From assembly GCF_050947875.1 (NCBI RefSeq), contig NW_027460412.1, positions 496,001 to 560,000 of the forward strand: a DNA stretch of 64,000 nucleotides. The letters run 5' to 3'. This document shows, one piece after another, positions 45,843 to 60,400 of the stretch. A model generated the notes under the pieces. It was not told where the DNA came from. It saw only the letters and a program-made list of their open reading frames with translations, and made no database searches. The position numbers and the translations under genes are program-made. The DNA comes from Dermacentor variabilis (taxonomy: Eukaryota; Arthropoda; Arachnida; Ixodida; Ixodidae). Each line of letters opens with the position of its first letter. Position 1 is the stretch's first letter.

Positions 45843-48800
45843 TTAGTACGTCCTTTGGTAGAAATCCACGTGCGCGTTCGGCCAAAAGCACCATTTGCAT
45901 GCATATCTTGTGGTTTTGCAGAAAACAACGTCCGCGTCTACCAAAAGATGCATGTACATGCTTAACAAGTGGTTTGGCACAAATCCATGCGCGGGTGCTA
46001 AAAAGAGCAGCATGGGCGTGCTTAGCACGTCGTTTGGTAGAAATCCACGTGCGCGTTCTGCCAAAAGCACGATTATATTCCATGCATATCTTGTGGTTTT
46101 GCAGAAAAGAACGTCCGCGTCTACCAAAAGATGCATGTGCATGCTTAACATGTGGTTTGGCACAAATCTCTGCGCGGGTGCTAAAAAGAGCAGCATGGGC
46201 GTGCTTAGCATGTCGTTTGGTAGAAATCCACGTGCGCGTTCTGGCAAAAGCACCATTTGCATGCATATCTTGTGGTTTTGCAGAAAACAGTGTCCGCGCC
46301 TACCAAAAGATGCATGTGCAGGCTTAACAAGTGGTTTGGCACAAATCCATGCGCGGTTGCTAAAAAGAGCAGCATAGGCGTGTCTAGCACGTCCTTTGAT
46401 AGAAATCCACGTGCCCGTTCTGCCAAAAGCACCATTTGCATGCATACCTTCTGGTTTTGAAGAAAACAACGTCCGCGTCTACCAAAAGATGCATGTGCAT
46501 GCTTAACAAGTGGTTTGGCACAAATCCATGCGCGGCTGCTAAAAAGAGCAGCATGGCCGTGCTTAGCGCGTCGTTTGGTAGAATTCCACGTGCGCGTTCT
46601 GGCAAAAGCACCATTTGCATGCACATCTTTAGGTTTAGCAGAAAACAACGTCCGCGTCTACCAAAAGATGCATGTGCAAGCTTAACAAGTGGTTTGGCAC
46701 AAATCCACGCGCGGGTGCTAAAAAGAGCAGATGGACGAGATTAGCACGTCGTTTGGTAGAAATCCATGTGCGCGTTCTGCCAAAAGCACCATTTGCATGC
46801 ATATCTTGTGGTTTTGCAGAAAACAGTGTCCGCGTCTACCAAAAGATGCATGTGCAGGCTTAACAAGTGGTTTGGCACAAATCCATGCGCGGTTGCCAAA
46901 AAGAGCAGCATAGGCGTGTTTAGCACGTCGTTTGATAGAAATCCACGTGCGCGTTCTGCCAAAAGCACCATTTGCATGCATATCTTGTGGTTTTGCAGAA
47001 AACAATGTCCGCGTCTACCAAAAGATGCATGTGCATGCTTAACAAGTTGTTTGGCACAAATCCATGCGCGGGTGCTAAAAAGAGCAGCATGGGCGTGCTT
47101 AGCACATCGTTTGGTAGAAATCCACGTGCGCGTTTTGCCAAAAGCACCATTTGCATGCATATCTTGTGGTTTTGCAGAAAACAACGTCGGCGTCGACCAA
47201 AAGATGCATGTGCATGCTTAACAAGTGGTTTGGCACAAATCCATGCGCGGGTGCTAAACAGAGCAGCATGGGCGTGCTTAGCACGTCGTTTGGTAGAAAT
47301 CCACGTGCGCGTTCTGCCAAAAGCACCATTTGCATGCATATCTTGTGGTTTTGCAGAAAAGAACGTCCGCGTCTACCAAAAGATGCATGTGCATGCTTAA
47401 CAAGTGGTTTGGCACAAATCCACGCGCGGGTGCTAAAAAGAGCAGCATGGGCGTGCTTAGCACGTCATTTGGTAGAAATCCACGTGCCCGTTCTGCGAAA
47501 AGCACATTTGCATGCATACCTTGTGGTTTTGGAGAAAACAACGTCCGCGTCTACCAAAATAAGCATGTGCATGCTTAACAAGTGGTTTGGCACAAATCCA
47601 TGCGCGGGTGCTAAAAAGAGCAGCATGGCAGTGCTTAGCGCGTCGTTTGGTAGAAATCCACGTGCACGTTCTGCCAAAAGCACCATTTGCATGCATATCT
47701 TGTGGTTTTGCAGAAAACAACGTCCGCGTCTACCAAAAGATGCATGTGCATGCTTAACAAGTGGTTTGGCACAAATCCATGCGCGGGTGCTAAAAAAAAG
47801 CAGCATGGGCGTGCCTAGCATGTCGTTTGGTAGAAATGCACGTGCGCGTTCTGCCAAAAGCACCATTTGCATATATAGCTTGTGGTTTCGCAGAAAACAG
47901 TGTCCGCGTCTACCAAAAGATGCATGTGCATGCTTAAAAAGTGTTTTGGCAGAAATCCATGCGCGGGTGCTAAAAAGAGCAGCATGGGCGTGCTTAGCAC
48001 GTCGTTTGGAAGAAATCCACGTGCGCGTTCTGCCAAAAGCACCATTTCCATGCACATCTTCTGGTTTTGCAAAAAACAACGTCCGCGTCTACCAAAGATA
48101 CATGTGTACGCTTAAGTGGTTTCGCAGAAATCAATGCGCGGGTGCTAAAAAGAGCACCATGGGCGTGCTTAGCACGTCCTTTGGTAGAAATCCACGTGCG
48201 CGTTCTGCCAAAAGCACCATTTGCATGCATATCTTGTGGTTTTGCAGAAAACAACGTCCGCGTCTACCAAAAGATGCATGTACATGCTTAACAAGTGGTT
48301 TGGCACAAATCCACGCGCGGGTGCTAAAAAGAGCAGCATGGGCGTGCTTAGCACGTCATTTGGTAGAAATCCACGTGCCCGTTCTGCGAAAAGCACATTT
48401 GCATGCATACCTTGTGGTTTTGGAGAAAACAACGTCCGCGTCTACCAAAATAAGCATGTGCATGCTTAACAAGTGGTTTGGCACAAATTTATGCGCGGGT
48501 GCTAAAAAGAGCAGCATGGCAGTGCTTAGCGCGTCGTTTGGTAGAAATCCACGTGCACGTTCTGCCAAAAGCACCATTTGCATGCATATCTTGTGGTTTT
48601 GCAGAAAACAACGTCCGCGTCTACCAAAAGATGCATGTGCATGCTTAACAAGTGGTTTGGCACAAATCCATGCGCGGGTGCTAAAAAAAAGCAGCATGGG
48701 CGTGCCTAGCACGTCGTTTGGTAGAAATGCACGTGCGCGTTCTGCCAAAAGCACCATTTGCATATATAGCTTGTGGTTTCGCAGAAAACAGTGTCCGCGT

Positions 48801-51640
48801 CTACCAAAAGATGCATGTGCATGCTTAAAAAGTGTTTTGGCAGAAATCCATGCGCGGGTGCTAAAAAGAGCAGCATGGGCGTGCTTAGCACGTCGTTTGG
48901 AAGAAATCCACGTGCGCGTTCTGCCAAAAGCACCATTTCCATGCACATCTTCTGGTTTTGCAAAAAACAACGTCCGCGTCTACCAAAGATACATGTGTAC
49001 GCTTAAGTGGTTTGGCAGAAATCAATGCGCGGGTGCTAAAAAGAGCACCATGGGCGTGCTTAGCACGTCCTTTGGTAGAAATCCACGTGCGCGTTCTGCC
49101 AAAAGCACCATTTGCATGCATATCTTGTGGTTTTGCAGAAAACAACGTCCGCGTCTACCAAAAGATGCATGTACATGCTTAACAAGTGGTTTGGCACAAA
49201 TCCATGCGCGGGTGCTAAAAAGAGCAGCATGGGCGTGCTTAGCACGTCGTTTGGTAGAAATCCACGTGCGCGTTCTGCCAAAAGCACCATTTGCATGCAT
49301 ATCTTGTGGTTTTGCAGAAAAGAACGTCCGCGTCTACCAAAAGATGCATGTGCATGCTTAACAAGTGGTTTGGCACAAATCCATGCGCGGGTGCTAAAAA
49401 GAGCAGCATGGGCGTCCTTAGCACGTTGTTTGGTAGAAATCCACGTGCGCGTTCTGCCAAAAGCACCATTTGCATGCATATCTTGTGGCTTTGGAGAAAA
49501 CAACGTCCGCGTCTACCAAAAGATGCATGTGCATGCTTAACAAGTGGTTTGGCACAAATCCACGCGCGGGTGCTAAAAAGAGCAGCATGGGCGTGCTTAG
49601 CACGTCATTTGGTAGAAATCCACGTGCCCGTTCTGCGAAAAGCACATTTGCATGCATACCTTGTGGTTTTGGAGAAAACAACGTCCGCGTCTACCAAAAT
49701 AAGCATGTGCATGCTTAACAAGTGGTTTGGCACAAATCCATGCGCGGGTGCTAAAAAGAGCAGCATGGCAGTGCTTAGCGCGTCGTTTGGTAGAAATCCA
49801 CGTGCGCGTTCTGCCAAAAGCACCATTTGCATGCATATCTTGTGGCTTTGGAGAAAACAACGTCCGCGTCTACCAAAAGATGCATGTGCATGCTTAACAA
49901 GTGGTTTGGCACAAATCCATGCGCGGCTGCTAAAAAGAGCAGCATAGCCGTGCATAGCGCGTCGTTTGGTGGAATTCCACGTGCGCGTTCTGCCAAAAGC
50001 ACCATTTGCATGCACATCTTTAGGTTTAGCAGAAAACAACGTCCGCGTCTACCAAAAGATGCATGTGCATGCTTAACATGTGGTTTGGCACAAATCCACG
50101 CACGGGTGCTAAAAAGAGCAGATGGACGAGATTAGCACGTCGTTTGGTAGAAATCCATGTGCGCGTTCTGCCAAAAGCACCATTTGCATGCATATCTTGT
50201 GGTATTGCAGAAAACAGTGTCCGCGTCTACCAAAAGATGCATGTGCAGGCTTAACAAGTGGTTTGGCACAAATCCATGTGCGGTTGCTTAAAAGAGCAGC
50301 ATAGGCGTGCTTAGCAAGTCGTTTGGTAGAAATCCACGTGCGCGTTCTGCCAAAAGCACCATTTGCATGCATATCTTGTGGTTTTGCAGAAAACAACGTC
50401 CGCGTCTACCAAAAGATGCATGTACATGCTTAACAAGTGGTTTGGCACAAATCCATGCGCGGGTGCTAAAAAGAGCAGCATGGGCGTGCTTAGCACGTCG
50501 TTTGGTAGAAATTCACGTGCGCGTTCTGCCAAAAGCACGATTATATTCCATGCATATCTTGTGGTTTTGCAGAAAAGAACGTCCGCGTCTACCAAAAGAT
50601 GCATGTGCATGCTTAACATGTGGTTTGGCACAAATCTCTGCGCGGGTGCTAAAAAGAGCAGCATGGGCGTGCTTAGCATGTCGTTTGGTAGAAATCCACG
50701 TGCGCGTTCTGGCAAAAGCACCATTTGCATGCATATCTTGTGGTTTTGCAGAAAACAGTGTCCGCGCCTACCAAAAGATGCATGTGCAGGCTTAACAAGT
50801 GGTTTGGCACAAATCCATGCGCGGTTGCTAAAAAGAGCAGCATAGGCGTGTTTAGCACGTCCTTTGATAGAAATCCACGTGCCCGTTCTGCCAAAAGCAC
50901 CATTTGCATGCATACCTTCTGGTTTTGAAGAAAACAACGTCCGCGTCTACCAAAAGATGCATGTGCATGCTTAACAAGTGGTTTGGCACAAATCCATGCG
51001 CGGCTGCTAAAAAGAGCAGCATGGCCGTGCTTAGCGCGTCGTTTGGTAGAATTCCACGTGCGCGTTCTGGCAAAAGCACCATTTGCATGCACATCTTTAG
51101 GTTTAGCAGAAAACAACGTCCGCGTCTACCAAAAGATGCATGTGCAAGTTAACAAGTGGTTTGGCACAAATCCACGCGCGGGTGCTAAAAAGAGCAGATG
51201 GACGAGATTAGCACGTCGTTTGGTAGAAATCCATGTGCGCGTTCTGCCAAAAGCACCATTTGCATGCATATCTTGTGGTTTTGCAGAAAACAGTGTCCGC
51301 GTCTACCAAAAGATGCATGTGCAGGCTTAACAAGTGGTTTGGCACAAATCCATGCGCGGTTGCCAAAAAGAGCAGCATAGGCGTGTTTAGCACGTCGTTT
51401 GATAGAAATCCACGTGCGCGTTCTGCCAAAAGCACCATTTGCATGCATATCTTGTGGTTTTGCAGAAAACAATGTCCGCGTCTACCAAAAGATGCATGTG
51501 CATGCTTAACAAGTTGTTTGGCACAAATCCATGCGCGGGTGCTAAAAAGAGCAGCATGGGCGTGCTTAGCACATCGTTTGGTAGAAATCCACGTGCGCGT
51601 TCTGCCAAAAGCACCATTTGCATGCATATCTTGTGGTTTT
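45843..51640 (+). repeat. Dispersed duplicate, offset 4,468 bp
   Basis: 45.85-47.1 kb and 50.31-51.6 kb match at an offset of 4,467-4,468 (about 25 monomers). Both carry CACGATTATATTCCATGC, AAATCTCTGCGCGGG, TTCTGGCAAAAGC and CCGCGCCTACC. The offset drops by one after the TGCAAGTTAAC deletion near 51,148. Confidence 0.7.
47460..49240 (+). repeat. Tandem 5-monomer HOR, 891 bp per unit
   Basis: 47.46-48.35 and 48.35-49.24 kb match at an offset of exactly 891. Each unit holds the short GCGAAAAGCACATTTGC monomer, an A8-run monomer, ATATATAGC, the TTTCCATGCAC 175-bp form and a ...TACATGC monomer. Because 891 is a multiple of three, one plus-strand frame stays open across both units, giving a 736-codon ORF at 47,151-49,361. 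I do not regard that ORF as a gene. Confidence 0.85.
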
Positions 51641-54600
51641 GCAGAAAATAACGTCAGCGTCGATCAAAAGATGCATGTGCATGCTTAACAAGTGGTTTGG
51701 CACAAATCCATGCGCGGGTGCTAAAAAGAGCAGCATGGGCGTGCTTAGCACGTCGTTTGGTAGAAATCCACGTGCGCGTTCTGCCAAAAGCACCATTTGC
51801 ATGCATATCTTGTGGTTTTGCAGAAAAGAACGTCCGCGTCTACCAAAAGATGCATGTGCATGCTTAACAAGTGGTTTGGCACAAATCCATGCGCGGGTGC
51901 TAAAAAGAGCAGCATGGGCGTATTTAGCACGTCATTTGGTAGAAATCCACGTGCCCGTTCTGCGAAAAGCACATTTGCATGCATACCTTGTGGTTTTGGA
52001 GAAAACAACGTCCGCGTCTACCAAAATAAGCATGTGCATGCTTAACAAGTGGTTTGGCACAAATCCATGCGCGGGTGCTAAAAAGAGCAGCATGGCAGTG
52101 CTTAGCGCGTCGTTTGGTAGAAATCCACGTGCACGTTCTGCCAAAAGCACCATTTGCATGCATATCTTGTGGTTTTTCAGAAAACAACGTCCGCGTCTAC
52201 CAAAAGATGCATGTGCATGCTTAACAAGTGGTTTGGCACAAATCCATGCGCGGGTGCTAAAAAAAGCAGCATGGGCGTGCCTAGCACGTCGTTTGGTAGA
52301 AATACACGTGCGCGTTCTGCCAAAAGCACCATTTGCATATATAGCTTGTGGTTTCGCAGAAAAGAGTGTCCGCGTCTACCAAAAGATGCATGTGCATGCT
52401 TAAAAAGTGTTTTGGCAGAAATCCATGCGCGGGTGCTAAAAAGAGCAGCATGGGCGTGCTTAGCACGTCGTTTGGAAGAAATCCACGTGCGCGTTCTGCC
52501 AAAAGCACCATTTCCATGCACATCTTCTGGTTTTGCAAAAAACAACGTCCGCGTCTACCAAAGATACATGTGTACGCTTAAGTGGTTTGGCAGAAATCAA
52601 TGCGCGGGTGCTAAAAAGAGCACCATGAGCGTGCTTAGCACGTCCTTTGGTAGAAATCCACGTGCGCGTTCTGCCAAAAGCACCATTTGCATGCATATCT
52701 TGTGGTTTTGCAGAAAACAACGTCCGCGTCTACCAAAAGATGCATGTACATGCTTAACAAGTGGTTTGGCACAAATCCATGCGCGGGTGCTAAAAAGAGC
52801 AGCATGGGCGTGCTTAGCACGTCGTTTGGTAGAAATCCACGTGCGCGTTCTGCCAAAAGCACCATTTGCATGCATATCTTGTGGTTTTGCAGAAAAGAAC
52901 GTCCGCGTCTACCAAAAGACGCATGTGCATGCTTAACAAGAGTTTTGGCACAAATCCATGCGCGGGTGCTAAAAAGAGCAGCATGGGCGTCCTTAGCACG
53001 ATGTTTGGTAGAAATCCACGTGCGCGTTCTGCCAAAAGCACCATTTGCATGCATATCTTGTGGTTTTGGAGAAAACAACGTCCGCGTCTACCAAAAGATG
53101 CATGTGCATGCTTAACAAGTGGTTTGGCACAAATCCATGCGCGGCTGCTAAAAAGAGCAGCATAGCCGTGCATAGCGCGTCGTTTGGTGGAATTCCACGT
53201 GCGCGTTCTGCCAAAAGCACCATTTGCATGCACATCTTTAGGTTTAGCAGAAAACAACGTCCGCGTCTACCAAAAGATGCATGTGCATGCTTAACAAGTG
53301 GTTTGGCACAAATCCACGCACGGGTGCTAAAAAGAGCAGATGGACGAGATTAGCACGTCGTTTGGTAGAAATCCATGTGCGCGTTCTGCCAAAAGCACCA
53401 TTTGCATGCATATCTTGTGGTATTGCAGAAAACAGTGTCCGCGTCTACAAAAAGATGCATGTGCAGGCTTAACAAGTGGTTTGGCACAAATCCATGTGCG
53501 GTTGCTTAAAAGAGCAGCATGGGCGTGCCTAGCACGTCGTTTGGTAGAAATGCACGTGCACGTTCTGCCAAAAGCACCATTTGCATGCATATCTTGTGGT
53601 TTCGCAGAAAACAACGTCCGCGTCTACCAAAACATGCATGCGCATACTTAACAAGTGGTTTGGCACAAATCCATGCGCGGGTGCTAAAAAGAGCAGCATG
53701 GGCGTGCTTAGCACGTCGTTTGGTAGAAATCCACGTGCGCGTTCTCCCAAAAGCACGATTAATTTGCACGCATATCTTGTGGTTTTGCAGAAAAGAACGT
53801 CCGCGTCTACCAAAAGATACATGTGCATGCTTAACATGTGGTTTGGCACAAATCCCTGCGCGGGTGCTAAAAAGAGCAGCATGGGCGTGCTTAGCACGTC
53901 GTTTGGTAGACATCCACGTGCTCGTTCTGCCAAAAGCACGATTATATTCCATGCATATCTTGTGGTTTTGCAGAAAAGAACGTCCGGGTCTACCAAAAGA
54001 TGCATGTGCATGCTTAACATGTGGTTTGGCACAAATCTCTGCGCGGGTGCTAAAAAGAGCAGCATGGGCGTGCTTAGCATGTCGTTTGGTAGAAATCCAC
54101 GTGCGCGTTCTGCCAAAAGCACCATTTGCATGCATATCTTGTGGTTTTGCAGAAAACAACGTCCGCGTCTACCAAAAGATGCATGCGCATGCTTAACAAG
54201 TGGTTTGGCACAAATCCATGCGCGGGTGCTAAAAAAAGCAGCATGGGCGTGCCTAGCACGTCGTTTGGTAGAAATGCACGTGCGCGTTCTGCCAAAAGCA
54301 CCATTTGCATATATAGCTTGTGGTTTCGCAGAAAACAACGTCCGGGTCTACCAAAAGATGCATGTGCATGCTTAAAAAGTGTTTTGGCACAAATCCATGC
54401 GCGGGCGCTAAAAAGAGCAGCATGGGCGTGCTTAGCACGTCGTTTGGAAGAAATCCACGTGCGCGTTCTGCCAAAAGCACCATTTGCATGCACATCTTCT
54501 GGTTTTGCAGAAAACAACGTCCGCGTCTACCAAAGATACATGTGCACGCTTAAGTGGTTTGGCAGAAATCAATGCGCGGGTGCTAAAAAGAGCACCATGG

Positions 54601-57476
54601 GCGTGCTTAGCACGTCCTTTGGTAGAAATCCACGTGCGCGTTCGGCCAAAAGCACCATTTGCATGCATATCTTGTGGTTTTGCAGAAAACAACGTCCGCG
54701 TCTACCAAAAGATGCATGTACATGCTTAACAAGTGGTTTGGCACAAATCCATGCGCGGGTGCTAAAAAGAGCAGCATGGGCTTGCTTAGCACGTCGTTTG
54801 GTAGAAATCCACGTGCGCGTTCTGCCAAAAGCACGATTATATTCCATGCATATCTTGTGGTTTTGCAGAAAAGAACGTCCGCGTCTACCAAAAGATGCAT
54901 GTGCATGCTTAACATGTGGTTTGGCACAAATCTCTGCGCGGGTGCTAAAAAGAGCAGCATGGGCGTGCTTAGCATGTCGTTTGGTAGAAATCCACGTGCG
55001 CGTTCTGGCAAAAGCACCATTTGCATGCATATCTTGTGGTTTTGCTGAAAACAGTGTCCGCGCCTACCAAAAGATGCATGTGCAGGCTTAACAAGTGGTT
55101 TGGCACAAATCCATGCGGGGTTGCTAAAAAGAGCAGCATAGGCGTGTTTAGCACGTCCTTTGATAGAAATCCACGTGCGCGTTCTGCCAAAAGCACCATT
55201 TGCATGCATATCTTGTGGTTTTGCAGAAAACAATGTCCGCGTCTACCAAAAGATGCATGTGCATGCTTAACAAGTTGTTTGGCACAAATCCATGCGCGGG
55301 TGCTAAAAAGAGCAGCATGGGCGTGCTTAGCACGTCGTTTGGTAGAAATCCACGTGCGCGTTCTGCCAAAAGCACCATTTGCATGCATATCATGTGGTTT
55401 TGCAGAAAACAACGTCAGCGTCGACCAAAAGATGCATGTGCATGCTTAACAAGTGGTTTGGCACAAATCCATGCGCGGGTGCTAAAAAGAGCAGCATGGG
55501 CGTGCTTAGCACGTCGTTTGGTAGAAATCCACGTGCGCGTTCTGCCAAAAGCACCATTTGCATGCATATCTTGTGGTTTTGCAGAAAAGAACGTCCGCGT
55601 CTACCAAAAGATGCATGTGCATGCTTAACAAGTGGTTTGGCACAAATCCATGCGCGGGTGCTAAAAAGAGCAGATGGACGAGTTTAGCACGTCGTTTGGT
55701 AGAAATCCATGTGCGCGTTCTGCCAAAAGCACCATTTGCATGCATATCTTGTGGTTTTGCAGAAAACAGTGTCCGCGTCTACCAAAAGATGCATGTGCAG
55801 GCTTAACAAGTGGTTTGGCACAAATCCATGCGCGGTTGCTTAAAAGAGCAGCATAGGCGTGTTTAGCACATCGTTTGGTAGAAATCCACGTGCGCGTTCT
55901 GCCAAAAGCACCATTTGCATGCATATCTTGTGGTTTGGCAGAAAACAACGTCCGCGTCTACCAAAAGATGCATGTGCATGCTTAAAAGTGGTTTGGCACA
56001 AATCCATGCGCTGCTCAAAAAAGCAGCATGGGCGTGCCTAGCACGTCGTTTGGTTGAAATGCACGTGCGCGTTCTGCCAAAAGCACCATTTGCATGCATA
56101 TCTTGTGGTTTCGCAGAAAACAACGTCCGCGTCTACGAAAACATGCATGTGCATACTTAACATGTGGTTTGGCACAAATCTCTGCGCGGGTGCTAAAAAG
56201 AGCAGCATGGGCATGCTTAGCATGTCGTTTGTTAGAAATCCACGTGCGCGTTCTGCCATAAGCACCATTTGCATGCATATCTTGTGGTTTTGCAGAAAAC
56301 AACGTCCGCGTCTACCAAAAGATGGATGCGCATGCTTAACAAGTGGTTTGGCACAAATCCATGCGCGGGTGCTAAAAAAAGCAGCATGGGCGTGCCTAGC
56401 ACGTCGTTTGGTAGGAATGCACGTGCGCGTTCTGCCAAAAGCATCATTTGCATATATAGCTTGTGGTTTTGCAGAAAACAACGTCCGGGTCTACCAAAAG
56501 ATGCATGTGCATGCTTAAAAAGTGTTTTGGCACAAATCCATGCGCGGGTGCTAAAAGGAGGAGCATGGGCGTGCTTAGCACGTCGTTTGGAAGAAATCCA
56601 CGTGCGCGTTCTGCCAAAAGCACCATTTGCATGCACATCTTCTGGTTTTGCAGAAAACAACGTCCGCGTCTACCAAAGATACATGTGCACGCTTAAGTGG
56701 TTTGGCAGAAATCAATGCGCGGGTGCTAAAAAGAGCACCATGGGCGTGCTTAGCACGTCCTTTGGTAGAAATCCACGTGCGCGTTCGGCCAAAAGCACCA
56801 TTTGCATGCATATCTTGTGGTTTTGCAGAAAACAACGTCCGCGTCTACCAAAAGATGCATGTACATGCTTAACAAGTGGTTTGGCACAAATCCATCCGCG
56901 GGTGCTAAAAAGAGCAGCATGGGCGTGCTTAGCACGTCATTTGGTAGAAATCCACGTGCCCGTTCTGCCAAAAGCACCATTTGCATGCATACCTTCTGGT
57001 TTTGGAGAAAACAGCGTCCGCGTCTACCAAAAGATGCATGTGCATGCTTAACAAGTGGTTTGGCACAAATCCATGCGCGGCTGCTAAAAAGAGCAGCATG
57101 GCCGTGCTTAGCGCGTCGTTTGGTAGAATTCCACGTGCGCGTTCTGGCAAAAGCACCATTTGCATGCACATCTTTAGGTTTAGCTGAAAACAACGTCCGC
57201 GTCTACCAAAAGATGCATGTGCATGCTTAACAAGTGGTTTGGCACAAATCCACGCGCGGGTGCTAAAAAGAGCAGATGGACGAGATTAGCACGTCGTTTG
57301 GTAGAAATCCATGTGCGCGTTATGCCAAAAGCACCATTTGCATGCATATCTTGTGGTTTTGCAGAAAACAGTGTCCGCGTCTACCAAAAGATGCATGTGC
57401 AGGCTCAACAATTGGTTTGGCACAAATCCATGCGCGGTTGCTAAAAAGAGCAGCATAGGCGTGTTTAGCACGTCCT

Positions 57477-60400
57477 TTGATAGAAATCCACGTGCGCGTT
57501 CTGCCAAAAGACCATTTGCATGCATATCTTGTGGTTTTGCAGAAAACAATGTCCGCGTCTACCAAAAGATGCATGTGCATGCTTAACAAGTTGTTTGGCA
57601 CAAATCCATGCGCGGGTGCTAAAAAGAGCAGCATGGACGTGCTTAGCACGTCGTTTGGTAGAAATCCACGTGCGCGTTCTGCCAAAAGCACCATTTGCAT
57701 GCATATCATGTGGTTTTGCAGAAAACAACGTCAGCGTCGACCAAAAGATGCATGTGCATGCTTAACAAGTGGTTTGGCACAAATCCATGCGCGGGTGCTA
57801 AAAAGAGCAGCATGGGCGTGCTTAGCACGTCGTTTGGTAGAAATCCACGTGCGCGTTCTGCCAAAAGCACCATTTGCATGCATATCTTGTGGTTTTGCAG
57901 AAAAGAACGTCCGCGTCTACCAAAAGATGCATGTGCATGCTTAACAAGTGGTTTGGCACAAATCCATGCGCGGGTGCTTAAAAGAGCAGCATAGGCGTGT
58001 TTAGCACATCGTTTGGTAGAAATCCACGTGCGCGTTCTGCCAAAAGCACCATTTGCATGCATATCTTGTGGTTTGGCAATAAACAACGTCCGCGTCTACC
58101 AAAAGATGCATGTGCATGCTTAAAAGTGGTTTGGCACAAATCCATGCGCTGCTCAAAAAAGCAGCATGGGCGTGCCTAGCACGTCGTTTGGTAGAAATGC
58201 ACGTGCGCGTTCTGCCAAAAGCACCATTTGCATGCATATCTTGTGGTTTCGCAGAAAACAACGTCCGCGTCTACCAAAACATGCATGTGCATACTTAACA
58301 AGTGGTTTGGCACAAATCCATGCGCGGGTGCTAAAAAGAGCAGCATGGGCGTGCTTAGCACGTCGTTTGGTAGAAATCCACGTGCGCGTTCTGCCAAAAG
58401 CACCATTTGCATGCATATCTTGTGGTTTTGCAGAAAAGAACGTCCGCGTCTACCAAAAGATGCATGTGCATGCTTAACAAGTGGTTTGGCACAAATCCAT
58501 GCGCGGGTGCTAAAAAGAGCAGCATGGGCGTCCTTAGCACGTTGTTTGGTAGAAATCCACGTGCACGTTCTGCCAAAAGCACCATTTGCATGCATATCTT
58601 GTGGTATTGCAGAAAACAACGTCCGCCTCTACCAAAAGATGCATGTGCATGCTTAACAAGTGGTTTGGCACAAATTCATGCGCGGGTGCTAAAAAAAGCA
58701 GCATGGGCGTGTCTAGCGCGTCGTTTGGTAGAAATGCACGTGCGCGTTCTGCCAAAAAGCACCAGTTGCATATATAGCTTGTGGTTTCGCAGAAAACAAC
58801 GTCCGGGTCTACCAAAAGATGCATGTGCATGCTTAAAAAGTGTTTTAGCAGAAATCCATGCGCGGGTGCTAAAAAGAGCAGCATGGCGTGCTTAGCACGT
58901 CGTTTGGAAGAAATCCACGTGCGCATTCTGCCAAAAGCATCATTTCCATGCACATCTTCTGGTTTTGCAAAAAACAACGTCCGCGTCTACCAAAGATACA
59001 TGTGTACGCTTAAGTGGTTTGGCAGAAATCAATGCGCGGGTGCTAAAAAAAGCACCATGGGCGTGCTTAGCACGTCCTTTGGTAGAAATCCACGTGCGCG
59101 TTCTGCCAAAAGCACCATTTGCATGCATATCTTGTGGTTTTGCAGAAAACAACGTCCGCGTCTACCAAAAGATGCATGTACATGCTTAACAAGTGGTGTG
59201 GCACAAATCCATGCGCGGGTGCTAAAAAGAGCAGCATGGGCGTGCTTAGCACGTCGTTTGGTAGAAATCCACGTGCGCGTTCTGCCAAAAGCACCATTTG
59301 CATGCATATCTTGTGGTTTTGCAGAAAAGAACGTCCGCGTCTACCAAAAGATGCATGTGCATGCTTAACAAGTGGTTTGGCACAAATCCATGCGCGGGTG
59401 CTAAAAAGAGCAGCATGGGCGTCCTTAGCACATTGTTTGGTAGAAATCCACGTGCGCGTTCTGCCAAAAGCACCATTTGCATGCATATCTTGTGGTTTTG
59501 CAGAAAACAATGTCCGCGTCTACCAAAAGATACATGTGCATGCTTAACAAGTTGTTTGGCACAAATCCATGCGCGGGTGCTAAAAAGAGCAGCATGGACG
59601 TGCTTAGCACGTCGTTTGGTAGAAATCCACGTGCGCGTTCTGCCAAAAGCACCATTTGCATGCATATCTTGTGGTTTTGCAGAAAACAACGTCCGCGTCT
59701 ACCAAAAGATGCATGTACATGCTTAACAAGTGGTGTGGCACAAATCCATGCGCGGGTGCTAAAAAGAGCAGCATGGGCGTGCTTAGCACGTCGTTTGGTA
59801 GAAATCCACGTGCGCGTTCTGCCAAAAGCACCATTTGCATGCATATCTTGTGGTTTTGCAGAAAAGAACGTCCGCGTCTACCAAAAGATGCATGTGCAGG
59901 CTCAACAATTGGTTTGGCACAAATCCATGCGCGGTTGCTAAAAAGAGCAGCATAGGCGTGTTTAGCACGTCCTTTGATAGAAATCCACGTGCGCGTTCTG
60001 CCAAAAGACCATTTGCATGCATATCTTGTGGTTTTGCAGAAAACAATGTCCGCGTCTACCAAAAGATGCATGTGCATGCTTAACAAGTTGTTTGGCACAA
60101 ATCCATGCGCGGGTGCTAAAAAGAGCAGCATGGACGTGCTTAGCACGTCGTTTGGTAGAAATCCACGTGCGCGTTCTGCCAAAAGCACCATTTGCATGCA
60201 TATCATGTGGTTTTGCAGAAAACAACGTCAGCGTCGACCAAAAGATGCATGTGCATGCTTAACAAGTGGTTTGGCACAAATCCATGCGCGGGTGCTAAAA
60301 AGAGCAGCATGGGCGTGCTTAGCACGTCGTTTGGTAGAAATCCACGTGCGCGTTCTGCCAAAAGCACCATTTGCATGCATATCTTGTGGTTTTGCAGAAA

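Larger units (their letters stand above)
31202..57290 (+). repeat. HOR family II, marked by AGATGGACGAG monomers
   Basis: A 178-bp monomer variant with GAGCAGATGGACGAG replacing GAGCAGCATGGGCGTG occurs at about 31,202, 34,951, 37,271, 39,770, 43,339, 45,298, 46,729, 50,120, 51,196, 53,338, 55,672 and 57,274, and nowhere before 31 kb. Steps range from 1,076 to 3,749 bases (6 to 21 monomers). Other variants limited to or enriched in this part are TTTAGGTTTAGCAG, CAGTGTCCGCG with GCAGGCTTAAC, CAATGTCC, AGAATTCCACG, and the CATTTGCATGC form that lacks CC. Confidence 0.75.

Noticed and set aside
47151..49361. 736-codon satellite ORF as a real gene
   Set aside because: Its length is explained by an 891-bp HOR that keeps frame. 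It carries the same repeat peptides as neighbouring spurious ORFs. It is kept only as a finding.
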